Assembly: GCA_964548055.1 (NCBI GenBank)
Contig: CAZJPS010000010.1
Location: forward strand, 1-28,550
Source: CAZJPS01 sp964548055
Lineage (GTDB): Bacteria > Patescibacteriota > Gracilibacteria > Peribacterales > Peribacteraceae
Length of the DNA: 28,550 nucleotides
Direction of reading: 5' to 3'
Positions 7,696 through 15,150 of the stretch are shown here, piece by piece. The translations under genes were made by a program, and so were the position numbers. Under the pieces are notes generated by a model. That model searched no databases, was not told the origin of the DNA, and worked only from the letters and a program-made list of their open reading frames with translations. Within the stretch, counting starts at the first letter, position 1. Each line of letters begins with the position of its first letter.

Positions 7696-10200
7696 CTAGA
7701 TAACTAAACTCACCAACTTCCCTTTCACATAAATCTCTTTCTTCGGCTGTTTACCTTCTAAAAATTTCTGCACATTTTCCAGCTCCTTCGCTTTTGCAAT
7801 AATGTCTTTTTCTGAAGTATCGGATGGCACTTCAATACTCGCGCGCAGTTTACCGTTTATTTGGATCACGATTGTCATGGTATCGGATACCAAAAGTTTT
7901 GGATCAAAGGTTGGCCATTTCTGCTCCACGATGAAACCTTTTCCGCCCGTTACTTCCCACAGTTCATCTGCAAGATGAGGCGCTAAAGGAGCTATGAGCT
8001 GTATAAATGTATGAGCAGTAGCTGTATCGATTGCTTCTGCTTTTTCTGCAGTATTCAAAAACTCCATCAGGGCGCTGATTGCTGTATTAAAATGGAGCCG
8101 TTCCATACTATCCGTCACACGTTTGATTGTAAGATGCAGAGCTTGACTGAGCTGAGAAGACTGATCAACTTTTTTGTTCGCACTGACTATCACTTTCCAT
8201 ACTCGCTGCACAAAGCGATCAATCCCCTTAATACCCGTATCACTCCAATCTCCCCCATCGGTAAACGGCCCCATAAACATCAAGTACATACGGAATGCAT
8301 CAGATCCGTGTTCTGTTACAAACGAGTCCGGACTCACTACATTCCCCTTGCTCTTGCTCATCTTAGCTCCTTTATTCGTAATGAGACCTTGATGAACTAA
8401 TTTTTTGAACGGCTCATTATGTGATACAAAGCCAAAATCTTTGAGAGCCATCATGACAAAACGAGCGTAAATAAGGTGCATGCACGCGTGCTCTGGACCT
8501 CCAATGTACATACTCACAGGCATCCAGTGATGTTCGATCGTGTGATCGACGAGTAATTCATTTTTCTCTTCTGGAGAAATTTTTGATTTTTTATTTTTGG
8601 TTTTTAATTGGGATTTGGGACTTGGGACTTGGGATTTGCTCACGTCAGAGGAGTTCATCAGATACCTCAAATAATAAAAGCTACTACACACGAACGTATC
8701 CATCGTATCAAACTCCGGCGTCCATCCTTTCCCAAAAATCTTTTCCGTTCGCTCCACAAATTCTTTCGAATACGCAAGGGGAGATTTTCCGTCAGGCTTA
8801 AATTCCACATCTGTGGGAAGTAACCATGGCAAATGTTTTTCGGGAACAGGATATGCTTTGCCTTCTGGGTCGTACACAATTGGAATGGGCGCACCCCAGT
8901 AGCGCTGGCGGCTCACAAGCCAATCGCGGAGGCGGTAGTTAATAATTCCTCTTCCTTTTTCTTCATCTTCCAACCAAGCAATCATTTTTTTCTTGGCCTC
9001 ATGCGTGCTCAGTCCATTCAAAAAACTTGAATTCACCATGGTTCCATCTCCTACATAGGCTTCCTCTTCAATATTTCCACCTTCTACAACCTGCAGAGTA
9101 GGAAGCTGGAATTTTTTTGCAAACTCCCAATCTCTCTTATCATGCCCAGGCACAGCCATAACTGCTCCGGTTCCATATTGAACAAGGACATAATCAGCTA
9201 TCCAAATAGGAATCTGTTCATTTGTTGCTGGATTGATTGCATATGTACCTGTGAAAACACCCGATTTCACTTTATTTAAATCAGTGCGCTGAATTTCCGT
9301 TTTCTTTTTAGTCTCGTCTCTATAGCGCTGTACTTCAACTGTGTATTTTTTGGTCGTTATGAAATCCACGAGTGGGTGTTCTGGAGCAAGTACCAAGTAT
9401 GTAGCACCAAAAAGGGTGTCTGGTCGTGTTGTGAAGACCTTAATCACTGGGTTCGCTTTCTCATCCTCCCACGCTTCATGCTCTTCTGTAATATCCACTT
9501 CAAACTGCACTTCCGCTCCTTCGCTCCTTCCAATCCAATGCTGCTGCATCAGCTTGGTTTTTTGTGGCCAATCTAAATCTTCTAATCCATCCAGTAACGG
9601 CTGCGCGTACTTTGTGATATTCCAAAACCACTGTGTAAGATTTTTTTGAATCACTTCTGTTCCGCACCGTTCACACTTTCCGTCGTGCACTTGCTCGTTT
9701 GCAAGAACTGTCTGATCTTTTGGACAGTAGTTCACCGGCGCCTGTTTTTTATAAGCCAGATCATGCTTAAACATCTGCAAAAATAACCACTGGGTCCATT
9801 TGTAATACGAAGGATCGGAGGTATTCACCATTTTTTCCCAATCGTACATACAGCCAATTCGCTTCAGCTGTTCGATCATCGTCTGCACATTTTTCGCGAT
9901 GGACTCCGCAGGGGGAACTCCTGTTTTAATTGCGTAGTTTTCTGCAGGCAAACCAAACGCATCAAATCCCATTGGCTCTAGAACATCGTAACCCTTCATG
10001 CGCATGTAGCGGGCATAACTGTCCGCTGGCGCAAAGTTATACCAATGACCCACATGGAGCTTATCGCCACTTGGATACGGAAACATCACGAGCGAATAGA
10101 AAGGTTTTTTGGCTTTCTGTAGATCAGCAGTATGAAGACCTGCTTCGTCCCATTTCTTCTGCCATTTGGCCTCTACCGAGGATGGATCGTATATCTCCAT
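7696..10200 (-). CDS. leuS: Leucyl-tRNA synthetase with heptamer-repeat insertion
   Basis: LeuRS charges tRNA-Leu with leucine. From the chosen start it has 834 residues. The class I signature HVGH is at 49-52 and KMSKS at 613-617. A zinc-binding segment has Cys159 and Cys176-x2-Cys179, and the CP1 editing domain (about 225-415) carries the Thr-rich motif TTRPDT at 257-262. A short C-terminal domain ends the protein. An upstream in-frame ATG (10302) would add 34 residues unlike LeuRS and would overlap the divergent gene. The ATG at 10200 begins the conserved MEIYDPSSVEAKWQKKW and is preceded by TTGTGG, a 17-nt spacer, TACACT and a 6-nt gap. Residues about 520-541 are encoded by nine tandem heptamers inserted in frame between the FYYLRY and MYIGGPEH segments. 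Function is certain. Confidence 0.97.
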   Translation of the reverse strand: MEIYDPSSVEAKWQKKWDEAGLHTADLQKAKKPFYSLVMFPYPSGDKLHVGHWYNFAPADSYARYMRMKGYDVLEPMGFDAFGLPAENYAIKTGVPPAESIAKNVQTMIEQLKRIGCMYDWEKMVNTSDPSYYKWTQWLFLQMFKHDLAYKKQAPVNYCPKDQTVLANEQVHDGKCERCGTEVIQKNLTQWFWNITKYAQPLLDGLEDLDWPQKTKLMQQHWIGRSEGAEVQFEVDITEEHEAWEDEKANPVIKVFTTRPDTLFGATYLVLAPEHPLVDFITTKKYTVEVQRYRDETKKKTEIQRTDLNKVKSGVFTGTYAINPATNEQIPIWIADYVLVQYGTGAVMAVPGHDKRDWEFAKKFQLPTLQVVEGGNIEEEAYVGDGTMVNSSFLNGLSTHEAKKKMIAWLEDEEKGRGIINYRLRDWLVSRQRYWGAPIPIVYDPEGKAYPVPEKHLPWLLPTDVEFKPDGKSPLAYSKEFVERTEKIFGKGWTPEFDTMDTFVCSSFYYLRYLMNSSDVSKSQVPSPKSQLKTKNKKSKISPEEKNELLVDHTIEHHWMPVSMYIGGPEHACMHLIYARFVMMALKDFGFVSHNEPFKKLVHQGLITNKGAKMSKSKGNVVSPDSFVTEHGSDAFRMYLMFMGPFTDGGDWSDTGIKGIDRFVQRVWKVIVSANKKVDQSSQLSQALHLTIKRVTDSMERLHFNTAISALMEFLNTAEKAEAIDTATAHTFIQLIAPLAPHLADELWEVTGGKGFIVEQKWPTFDPKLLVSDTMTIVIQINGKLRASIEVPSDTSEKDIIAKAKELENVQKFLEGKQPKKEIYVKGKLVSLVI
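8580..8642. repeat. Nine tandem heptamers inside leuS
   Basis: Plus strand units in order: TTTTTGA, TTTTTTA, TTTTTGG, TTTTTAA, TTGGGAT, TTGGGAC, TTGGGAC, TTGGGAT, TTGCTCA. Nine units make 63 nt, exactly 21 codons, so the leuS frame is kept. Positions 8610-8633 are a perfect G-quadruplex motif: four GGG runs with 4-nt loops. Confidence 0.9.
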
Positions 10201-10206
10201 ACACCG

Positions 10207-10235
10207 AGTGTACCCGGCACCATTTGAAGCCACAA
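10207..10235 (-). promoter_or_regulatory. Leaderless promoter of leuS
   Basis: Minus strand: TTGTGG (10230-10235), 17-nt spacer, TACACT (10207-10212), 6 nt, ATG at 10200. The -35 is weak (3/6). The geometry matches the other starts and decides the leuS start codon. Confidence 0.5.
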
Positions 10236-10258
10236 TTCCATATATAAATACCGAATTT

Positions 10259-10286
10259 TTGACAGAAAATTGATGATCGTTACTCT
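10259..10286 (+). promoter_or_regulatory. Leaderless promoter of the 266-aa gene
   Basis: TTGACA (10259-10264), 16-nt spacer, TACTCT (10281-10286), 6 nt, ATG at 10293. Perfect -35, weak -10. Confidence 0.6.
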
Positions 10287-10292
10287 GTTGCC

Positions 10293-11093
10293 ATGGAAGC
10301 AATCGAGTGTTTCACAAAAGTTACAGAAAAGATTTCTGTGGCCTTGCAAGAAAGTAGCCCCGGAGAAATACATCGCCAAACAGATGAATTTCGAGACATG
10401 CTAGCTACAATGACAAGCAGCGAAACGTTGTGGCAGTCGTACAACCAACATCAAGGACACCTCATTGAATCAGTGCCAAAAAGAATAGGAAGCCTTGATG
10501 ATGCGCATATTGCGTTTCGGTCACTCTATATTATGGGAACTACAGCGGAAGCAATTACAAAGCTACTTCTATATGGAAACCACTTTCCACAAAAAAAATG
10601 TGACATTCCAAGTGATCTCGTTACGCGCAACTTACAAAACACACCTGATATCTACATGCACTATTTTGGCACTGAAAAATCAGGCGTGTTACATACTTTA
10701 CAAAATCTCAGTGCAAAAGCATCTAATGGAATGAAAGAATTGAGCATCAGCGAATTTTTGAATGAAATAAAAACAAAAACCTATGAAGGGAAATATGCGC
10801 CATTACAAACCATTGTTGTCACCTCAGAAAAGGCACCACCTCAACATGCTCTTTCATTCTTATCAGGACGAACAATACGATATTCATCCCAATCATCAAA
10901 ACGTTCACCCGAACAAATTGTAAAAATTGGACAACACTCAATTAGAATTAGAATGGACAGTTTAGACATTGAAGAATTTCACATCCGATTCTTTGGAATG
11001 AACCACATGTCTACAGACAATGCAATTTTTCTTTGCAATCAAATGATGGAATCCATGCCGGATACGGCAATACGCATGAAATTACTCTCTTAA
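10293..11093 (+). CDS. Hypothetical protein, 266 aa
   Basis: I do not recognise this protein. It is soluble, with a helical N-terminal half and a C-terminal half that looks mixed alpha/beta. It has no signal peptide, membrane helix or obvious catalytic motif. The ATG start is supported by a consensus TTGACA (10259-10264), a 16-nt spacer and TACTCT (10281-10286) ending 6 nt before the ATG. It is divergent from leuS and 45 bp upstream of der, which has its own promoter. The coding sequence is A-rich compared with leuS and der, as are the other orphan genes in this window, which suggests fast evolution or a lineage-restricted gene. Confidence 0.8.
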   Translation: MEAIECFTKVTEKISVALQESSPGEIHRQTDEFRDMLATMTSSETLWQSYNQHQGHLIESVPKRIGSLDDAHIAFRSLYIMGTTAEAITKLLLYGNHFPQKKCDIPSDLVTRNLQNTPDIYMHYFGTEKSGVLHTLQNLSAKASNGMKELSISEFLNEIKTKTYEGKYAPLQTIVVTSEKAPPQHALSFLSGRTIRYSSQSSKRSPEQIVKIGQHSIRIRMDSLDIEEFHIRFFGMNHMSTDNAIFLCNQMMESMPDTAIRMKLLS

Positions 11094-11109
11094 AAATAGC
11101 ATCGCGAAA

Positions 11110-11134
11110 AGTATATTCCTGCTATACTACTTTT
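11110..11134 (+). promoter_or_regulatory. Extended -10 promoter of der within an imperfect palindrome
   Basis: TGCTATACT (11120-11128) is an extended -10 that ends 10 nt before the der ATG. AAAAGTATA (about 11107-11115) and TATACTACTTTT (11123-11134) face each other, so the -10 lies in an imperfect inverted repeat that could be an operator. Confidence 0.6.
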
Positions 11135-11138
11135 CCGC

Positions 11139-12509
11139 ATGCCCAAGCTCCCAATTGTTGCCATCATCGGCCGCCCAAATACGGGAAAATCCACGCTTTT
11201 TAACTGCATGATTCGGGAGCGCGTGGCCATTGAAAATGAAGTAGCTGGAACTACACGTGATCACGTATCCCACGTTGTAAAAACAGAAAAAGTAGATTTT
11301 TTACTTGTGGATACAGGTGGAATGGGAGGCGGCACGGACGATAAACAATTTGAAGATGATGTACATAAGCAATCCATGCTCGCATTGCAATCAGCTGATC
11401 TCATTCTCTTTACCGTGGACGGGAGAGTGGATCCTACGAAGAGTGATTATGAAATTGCACAAATTTTGCGCCGACAACGAAGACGCCACGTGCCAGTAAT
11501 TCTTGTGATTACAAAATGTGATAACAGTAAAATGGAAGAGCAGGCCAGACATAACTTTCACGAGTTGGGCGCTGGTGATGAAGTAATAACGGTGAGCGCG
11601 GCTCATAGGCTTGGCACAGACGGATTAGAACAAGCGATAGCAGCCCGCTTAGTGGAACTTCATTTCGAAAAATCAAAGGCAGAAATAACCGTAGAAAATT
11701 CCCTGGCTCTACCCCGCATTGCCATCATAGGAAAACCAAACGTAGGAAAAAGTTCCATCATCAATGCATTAATGTCCGAAACACAAAGATCTATTTCGCC
11801 AAAGCTTGTATCTGACATTCCAGGAACAACACGTGATTCCACCGATACACTTATCCGATATCAAGAAAAGGAATACTTGTTCGTAGATACAGCAGGACTG
11901 AGAAGACAAACAAAAGTAGAAAAGGGTGTTGAAAGTATTTCGATGATGAGATCCATGCAATCGATTGAAGATTGTTATATCGCTCTTTTGGTTTTGGATG
12001 GAAAGGAACCTGTGAGTAAACAAGATAAAAGAATAGCAAGTTTAGTAATTGATGCCGGAAAAGGACTGATCATTCTTATGAACAAAACCGACGTGATGAC
12101 AAAGGAAGATAAAGAGGCACGTAAGCTGGATATCAAAAGAAACTTCCAATTCTGCCGCTTTGCACCCGTACTGCCGGTGTCTGCTGTTTCCCGTGAAGGA
12201 CTCCTCAAAATCTTTGATTTAACAACGATGGTGCAACAAAATCGATTACGCCGAATTAGCGAGAAAGATTTGAAGCAGTTCTTTGAAAATGCAGTGCGCG
12301 GTAAGCCGATGAGTTCACTGTGGTCTACCAAGTTTATGACCCAAGCGAAGGACCCTCCTCCTACATTCGTCCTCTTTGTCAAAAACCCAAAGCACGTGCG
12401 CTTAAGCCAGCTCCGCTATATCGATAACCGCCTGCGCGAAACGTTTGGATTGGAGGGAACGCCGGTGAGGTGGATTACGAAAGGACCAAGGGATCGAAGG
12501 GACAAATAA
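11139..12509 (+). CDS. der: Ribosome-assembly GTPase Der (EngA)
   Basis: Der is the tandem-GTPase factor needed for 50S subunit maturation. It has 456 residues. G domain 1 has the P-loop GRPNTGKS at 11-18, DTGG at 58-61 and TKCD at 125-128; the last is a T-for-N variant of the NKxD guanine-specificity motif. G domain 2 has GKPNVGKS at 198-205, DTAG at 250-253 and canonical NKTD at 315-318. The C-terminal KH-like domain, about 365-450, ends with the typical GTPVRWITKGPR segment. The ATG start is strong: an extended -10, TGCTATACT, ends 10 nt upstream, leaving a leader of only a few bases. The two-domain architecture makes the identity certain. Confidence 0.98.
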   Translation: MPKLPIVAIIGRPNTGKSTLFNCMIRERVAIENEVAGTTRDHVSHVVKTEKVDFLLVDTGGMGGGTDDKQFEDDVHKQSMLALQSADLILFTVDGRVDPTKSDYEIAQILRRQRRRHVPVILVITKCDNSKMEEQARHNFHELGAGDEVITVSAAHRLGTDGLEQAIAARLVELHFEKSKAEITVENSLALPRIAIIGKPNVGKSSIINALMSETQRSISPKLVSDIPGTTRDSTDTLIRYQEKEYLFVDTAGLRRQTKVEKGVESISMMRSMQSIEDCYIALLVLDGKEPVSKQDKRIASLVIDAGKGLIILMNKTDVMTKEDKEARKLDIKRNFQFCRFAPVLPVSAVSREGLLKIFDLTTMVQQNRLRRISEKDLKQFFENAVRGKPMSSLWSTKFMTQAKDPPPTFVLFVKNPKHVRLSQLRYIDNRLRETFGLEGTPVRWITKGPRDRRDK

Positions 12510-12571
12510 TGCAAAGTAACAATGGGCGCTTTCGTGAGGACTGTACTCAAAGGCCTCGCATGGGCTTTGCA
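12510..12571. repeat. TGCAAAG/CTTTGCA inverted repeat after der
   Basis: TGCAAAG directly after the der stop (12510-12516) is complementary to CTTTGCA (12565-12571), with a GC-rich 48-nt interior that could pair further. No T-run follows, so terminator function is unproven. Confidence 0.4.
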
Positions 12572-12577
12572 AAAATG

Positions 12578-12606
12578 TTGACTCACATTTAAAAAAAGAA
12601 TACAAA
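12578..12606 (+). promoter_or_regulatory. Leaderless promoter of the zinc-ribbon gene
   Basis: TTGACT (12578-12583), 17-nt spacer, TACAAA (12601-12606), 6 nt, ATG at 12613. Confidence 0.65.
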
Positions 12607-12612
12607 AATACC

Positions 12613-12924
12613 ATGGAAAATAACGATTCCATAGATACGCGAATCGCCCAAGCGCCCGACAGAGCAACAAAATTTGAAACCATAGAAGTTGCAAGAAAGT
12701 CTATTGCAAACATCCTTACACAAAAGCCTGAACTCAAAGCTATAATTGACCAAACGAGCAACCCAAGCACAAACTACGAATGGCCAGTACATCCTTGCGT
12801 ACGAGAAAAATGCACAGGAAGCAGGCACTTTATCGGCCAGTTGATGAGGGGAGAGCGTACGCTACCGAGCGGGCTTGTCGTGTGTGATACCTGTGGAGAC
12901 TACTCCACTGAAAGAATCTTATAA
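12613..12924 (+). CDS. Small zinc-ribbon-like protein, 103 aa
   Basis: I do not recognise this protein. It has 103 residues with a polar helical N-terminal half. The C-terminal half carries Cys62-x4-Cys67 and Cys91-x2-Cys94, a zinc-ribbon-like spacing, with histidines at 60 and 72 nearby. The start is unusually well supported: TTGACT (12578-12583), a 17-nt spacer, TACAAA (12601-12606), 6 nt, then ATG. It lies after der on the same strand with its own promoter, and converges with the LOG-like gene across a 7-nt-period repeat. It may bind nucleic acid or protein through the zinc ribbon, but that is only a guess. Confidence 0.75.
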   Translation: MENNDSIDTRIAQAPDRATKFETIEVARKSIANILTQKPELKAIIDQTSNPSTNYEWPVHPCVREKCTGSRHFIGQLMRGERTLPSGLVVCDTCGDYSTERIL

Positions 12925-12927
12925 AAC

Positions 12928-12962
12928 TTTTCACTCTCCACTTTCAACTCTCCACTATTTAT
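12928..12962. repeat. Heptamer array between the zinc-ribbon and LOG-like genes
   Basis: Five units of 7 nt: TTTTCAC, TCTCCAC, TTTCAAC, TCTCCAC, TATTTAT. The array fills the convergent gap and reaches into the LOG-like stop codon. Confidence 0.7.
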
Positions 12963-13567
12963 CCGCGACCTTTCTTCAAATCTCTCACCCTCGCATCTTC
13001 GCGAATAGGAAGAGGAAAAGCATTGATAGCAACTTCCAGTTTATCAAGTAAACCTGCTGGATCATCATCCATGACAATATTGGGAGGCATTTCGCGCAAA
13101 CACAATTCTTTTACTATGTATTCAACATGATTACTTATTCCTCCTGAATTTGTAATGATTCCTATGGGCCTGCCTTCATCGTAGGCAATTGTGAATTCAT
13201 TCAAAGTACCGATTCCTCCTCCAATTATTACCACGGCATCGGAAGAGCGGATATTAATAATATCTCGCTCCATAAAACCCATTCCCGTATAAATGATCAT
13301 GTCGTGATCGTGTGGCGATAGATACTCATTCACATGCTCATACTCTGAAAAAGCAGGAGAAACGCCCAGCGTAAAAGCTCCTGCAGCCTGAGCTGCCTTA
13401 CGAGAAACATCCGGAAGCCCTGGACATGCTCCATTGATAAAAATGTACCCTCTTTTTCCTATCTCTTCTCCCAATTTCTTTGCCTTCTCTATCGCAATGG
13501 GATCTTCCACCTGAGGGCCAGATGCGGAGCCCATGACGCCAATTTTGAGGAGATGTTCATGTTTCAT
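12959..13567 (-). CDS. SLOG/LOG-like Rossmann-fold protein (DprA/LOG-related)
   Basis: This is a 202-residue protein of the SLOG superfamily, related to the DprA- and lysine-decarboxylase-like (LOG) groups. The N-terminal strand and glycine-rich turn KIGVMGSASGP lie at 8-18, followed by FINGACPGLPDVSRKAA at about 43-59 and the diagnostic GGGIGTLNEF at 116-125. These are nucleotide- or phosphoribose-binding elements. LOG enzymes release cytokinin-type bases from nucleotides, but this subgroup is mostly uncharacterised and I do not assign a substrate. It is the last gene of the long minus-strand run. A TGGTATAAT extended -10 lies 14 nt before the ATG. The gene ends directly at a 7-nt-period repeat. 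Confidence 0.85.
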   Translation of the reverse strand: MKHEHLLKIGVMGSASGPQVEDPIAIEKAKKLGEEIGKRGYIFINGACPGLPDVSRKAAQAAGAFTLGVSPAFSEYEHVNEYLSPHDHDMIIYTGMGFMERDIINIRSSDAVVIIGGGIGTLNEFTIAYDEGRPIGIITNSGGISNHVEYIVKELCLREMPPNIVMDDDPAGLLDKLEVAINAFPLPIREDARVRDLKKGRG

Positions 13568-13581
13568 GGTTCTATCTCCCT

Positions 13582-13590
13582 ATTATACCA
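13582..13590 (-). promoter_or_regulatory. Extended -10 of the LOG-like gene
   Basis: TGGTATAAT on the minus strand ends 14 nt before the ATG at 13567, giving a leader of about 7 nt. Confidence 0.55.
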
Positions 13591-13641
13591 AAAATCGCTC
13601 TAGAAAGCCACATTTTGGACATTCTATTCTTACATAAACAA

Positions 13642-14649
13642 TCAGCGAGAAAGGTACTTTCTCTTATTCTCATTATGTTGGTCGTTCGTTTCTGCGTACC
13701 GAATCACACCATCATTTCCGTGAAGATAAAAAAGATATGAGCTATTTTTGGGGTGCAATGCCGCTTTGATACTGGCAAGGCCGGCATTGGCAATAGGACC
13801 AGGCGGAAGCCCTTTATATTTGCGCACATTATAGGGAGAATCTATTTCCAAATCCGCAGATGTAATGCTCGCGGTTGGCTTGTTGATGATATATCGGACC
13901 GCGGCATCCACTCCCAATCCAATTCCTCCTTCATATCTCTTCCATAAAATTCCCGATACCATTGCTCTCTCATCCGCCGTACGCGTTTCTTCTTCGATCA
14001 GAGAAGCCATGGTTACAATTTCATGCAATGAATGACTTGACGCCGCAATGTCTGATTTTAAGTCTACAATAACGCGTTTTTCAAATGTTGAAATCAGACG
14101 CTCTAAAAATGATTGAGGAGTAAAAGAATCCGTTCTCACAAAATATGTATCGGGAAACAGATATCCCTCTACCTTCCCCCCTCTATCTGCAAGCCCATTT
14201 CCGGAGGGAATAAAACCATACGCCGAAAAATTGCAGGTACGAGCGCACTGCAATATTTGCCCGGGCTCTGAAAGACCTTCTTTTGCTAGCAATGCATCAA
14301 TATCTTTTACCGTGTACCCCTCTGGAATAGTAATTCTCACTTCCTCAGCTTTGCCACCTTGTAAAACTGCGACAATATCAGCCGTACTTAGAGAAGGGCT
14401 GAGGGTAAAGCTTCCTGCGTGCAATCCACTTTTTCCCTTATGCAACTGTGAATACACATAGAACGCTGTGGAAGATCGTACGAATCCTTCCTTCTCCAAA
14501 AAATCAGCAATTTCACGAGTAGACATTCCCTTTGCAACTTCAACTCGAGTTTTTGCGGTATTTGTAGGATCAACAGGTCGTAATGAAATTTGGTACCAGA
14601 AAAAGAAAAAAATGAAGCCTGCGATTGCAAAAATGAAGAATTTTTTCAC
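13642..14649 (-). CDS. mltG: Endolytic murein transglycosylase MltG (YceG family)
   Basis: MltG cleaves nascent glycan strands and sets their length. It is anchored in the cytoplasmic membrane with its active site outside. It has 335 residues. The N-terminal membrane anchor is at about 4-22 and a LysM-like YceG domain at 35-125. The catalytic domain has VEGYLFPDTY at 160-169 and ASLIEEET at 215-222, with the catalytic glutamate at 219. The family C-terminal signature YKGLPPGPIANAGLASIKAAL starts at about 278. The start is GTG; the promoter is TTGGGA, a 17-nt spacer and TATCCT ending 6 nt before the GTG. The -35 lies inside an inverted-repeat arm of the heptamer family. The family is certain. 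Confidence 0.95.
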   Translation of the reverse strand: MKKFFIFAIAGFIFFFFWYQISLRPVDPTNTAKTRVEVAKGMSTREIADFLEKEGFVRSSTAFYVYSQLHKGKSGLHAGSFTLSPSLSTADIVAVLQGGKAEEVRITIPEGYTVKDIDALLAKEGLSEPGQILQCARTCNFSAYGFIPSGNGLADRGGKVEGYLFPDTYFVRTDSFTPQSFLERLISTFEKRVIVDLKSDIAASSHSLHEIVTMASLIEEETRTADERAMVSGILWKRYEGGIGLGVDAAVRYIINKPTASITSADLEIDSPYNVRKYKGLPPGPIANAGLASIKAALHPKNSSYLFYLHGNDGVIRYAETNDQHNENKRKYLSR

Positions 14650-14655
14650 GGGGTG

Positions 14656-14684
14656 AGGATACTTGGAAAAATCCTAAATCCCAA
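14656..14684 (-). promoter_or_regulatory. Leaderless mltG promoter, -35 inside a repeat arm
   Basis: Minus strand: TTGGGA (14679-14684), 17-nt spacer, TATCCT (14656-14661), 6 nt, GTG at 14649. The TTGGGA is part of a heptamer-repeat arm, so the repeat seems to supply the -35. Confidence 0.55.
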
Positions 14685-14737
14685 GCACCAAATCAAAAAA
14701 GTGGGACTCATCTTTTGGTCCTTGAGATTTGGGATTT
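14669..14737. repeat. 24-nt inverted repeat of heptamer type between ybaB and mltG
   Basis: Arms at 14669-14692 and 14714-14737 match at 21 of 24 positions as reverse complements, with a 21-nt loop. Each arm has a 7-nt period (CCTAAAT, CCCAAGC, ACCAAAT; GGTCCTT, GAGATTT, GGGATTT). The right arm shares TTGGGATTTGCTCA with the leuS array. Confidence 0.85.
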
Positions 14738-14770
14738 GCTCAATTACAAGAATGTAATCGTCCCTCTAGC

Positions 14771-14798
14771 GGGATTTGGAATTTGGACACTGGAATGT
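14771..14798. repeat. Heptamer array at the 3' end of ybaB
   Basis: Four consecutive 7-nt units: GGGATTT, GGAATTT, GGACACT, GGAATGT. It ends 9 nt before the ybaB stop codon and 33 nt from the neighbouring inverted repeat. Confidence 0.75.
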
Positions 14799-14807
14799 AC
14801 TCAAGGA

Positions 14808-15098
14808 CTATTGGCCAGTTGGCAGCCCCAAATCCCCCATTATCCCCTGCATCCTTTCTGCAGAAATAAGCTGCGCCTTTTTCATGCCTCGATTTAGAGC
14901 ATCTTTCACTCTGAACGCAATTTGGTCACGCGGAACATCATCTGCAATATGTACTTCCACTACCTCCATTTCAGCACTTACCACTACTTTCACACCAGAA
15001 GATTCAGCTTCTACATGAATATTTTTCAATTCTTTTTTAATACGCTTTGCATCACGTTGCAATTTAAACAGGTCTTTAGCTTGGGAAAAAGAAATCAT
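14808..15098 (-). CDS. ybaB: YbaB/EbfC family nucleoid-associated protein
   Basis: This is a small DNA-binding protein of the YbaB/EbfC family, which forms dimers and compacts or bridges DNA. It has 96 residues, near the family size. It has an N-terminal helical part (about 4-28), a beta-sheet core (SGVKVVVSAEMEVVEVHIAD, about 34-53) and a C-terminal helix ending with MQGIMGDLGLPTG, typical of the family. The ATG at 15098 is preferred over an upstream TTG (15104) because TATAGT (15104-15109, minus strand) ends 5 nt before the ATG and would overlap the TTG. In many bacteria ybaB lies with dnaX and recR, but those are not in this window. Its 3' end abuts a 7-nt-period repeat. Confidence 0.9.
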   Translation of the reverse strand: MISFSQAKDLFKLQRDAKRIKKELKNIHVEAESSGVKVVVSAEMEVVEVHIADDVPRDQIAFRVKDALNRGMKKAQLISAERMQGIMGDLGLPTGQ

Positions 15099-15103
15099 AT
15101 GCA

Positions 15104-15109
15104 ACTATA
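15104..15109 (-). promoter_or_regulatory. -10 element of ybaB
   Basis: TATAGT on the minus strand ends 5 nt before the ATG at 15098. No clear -35. Confidence 0.5.
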
Positions 15110-15150
15110 GTAGAACATACTGTGAACCTTGCGAAGGGATACTACTCTTT

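Noticed and set aside
8580..8642. CRISPR-like array
   Set aside because: Units are 7 nt in direct tandem without spacers, and no cas genes are in the window.
10201..10302. N-terminal extension of LeuRS from an upstream ATG (10302)
   Set aside because: The 34 extra residues do not resemble LeuRS, overlap the divergent gene, and lie across the -10/-35 of leuS. The 10200 ATG fits family and promoter.
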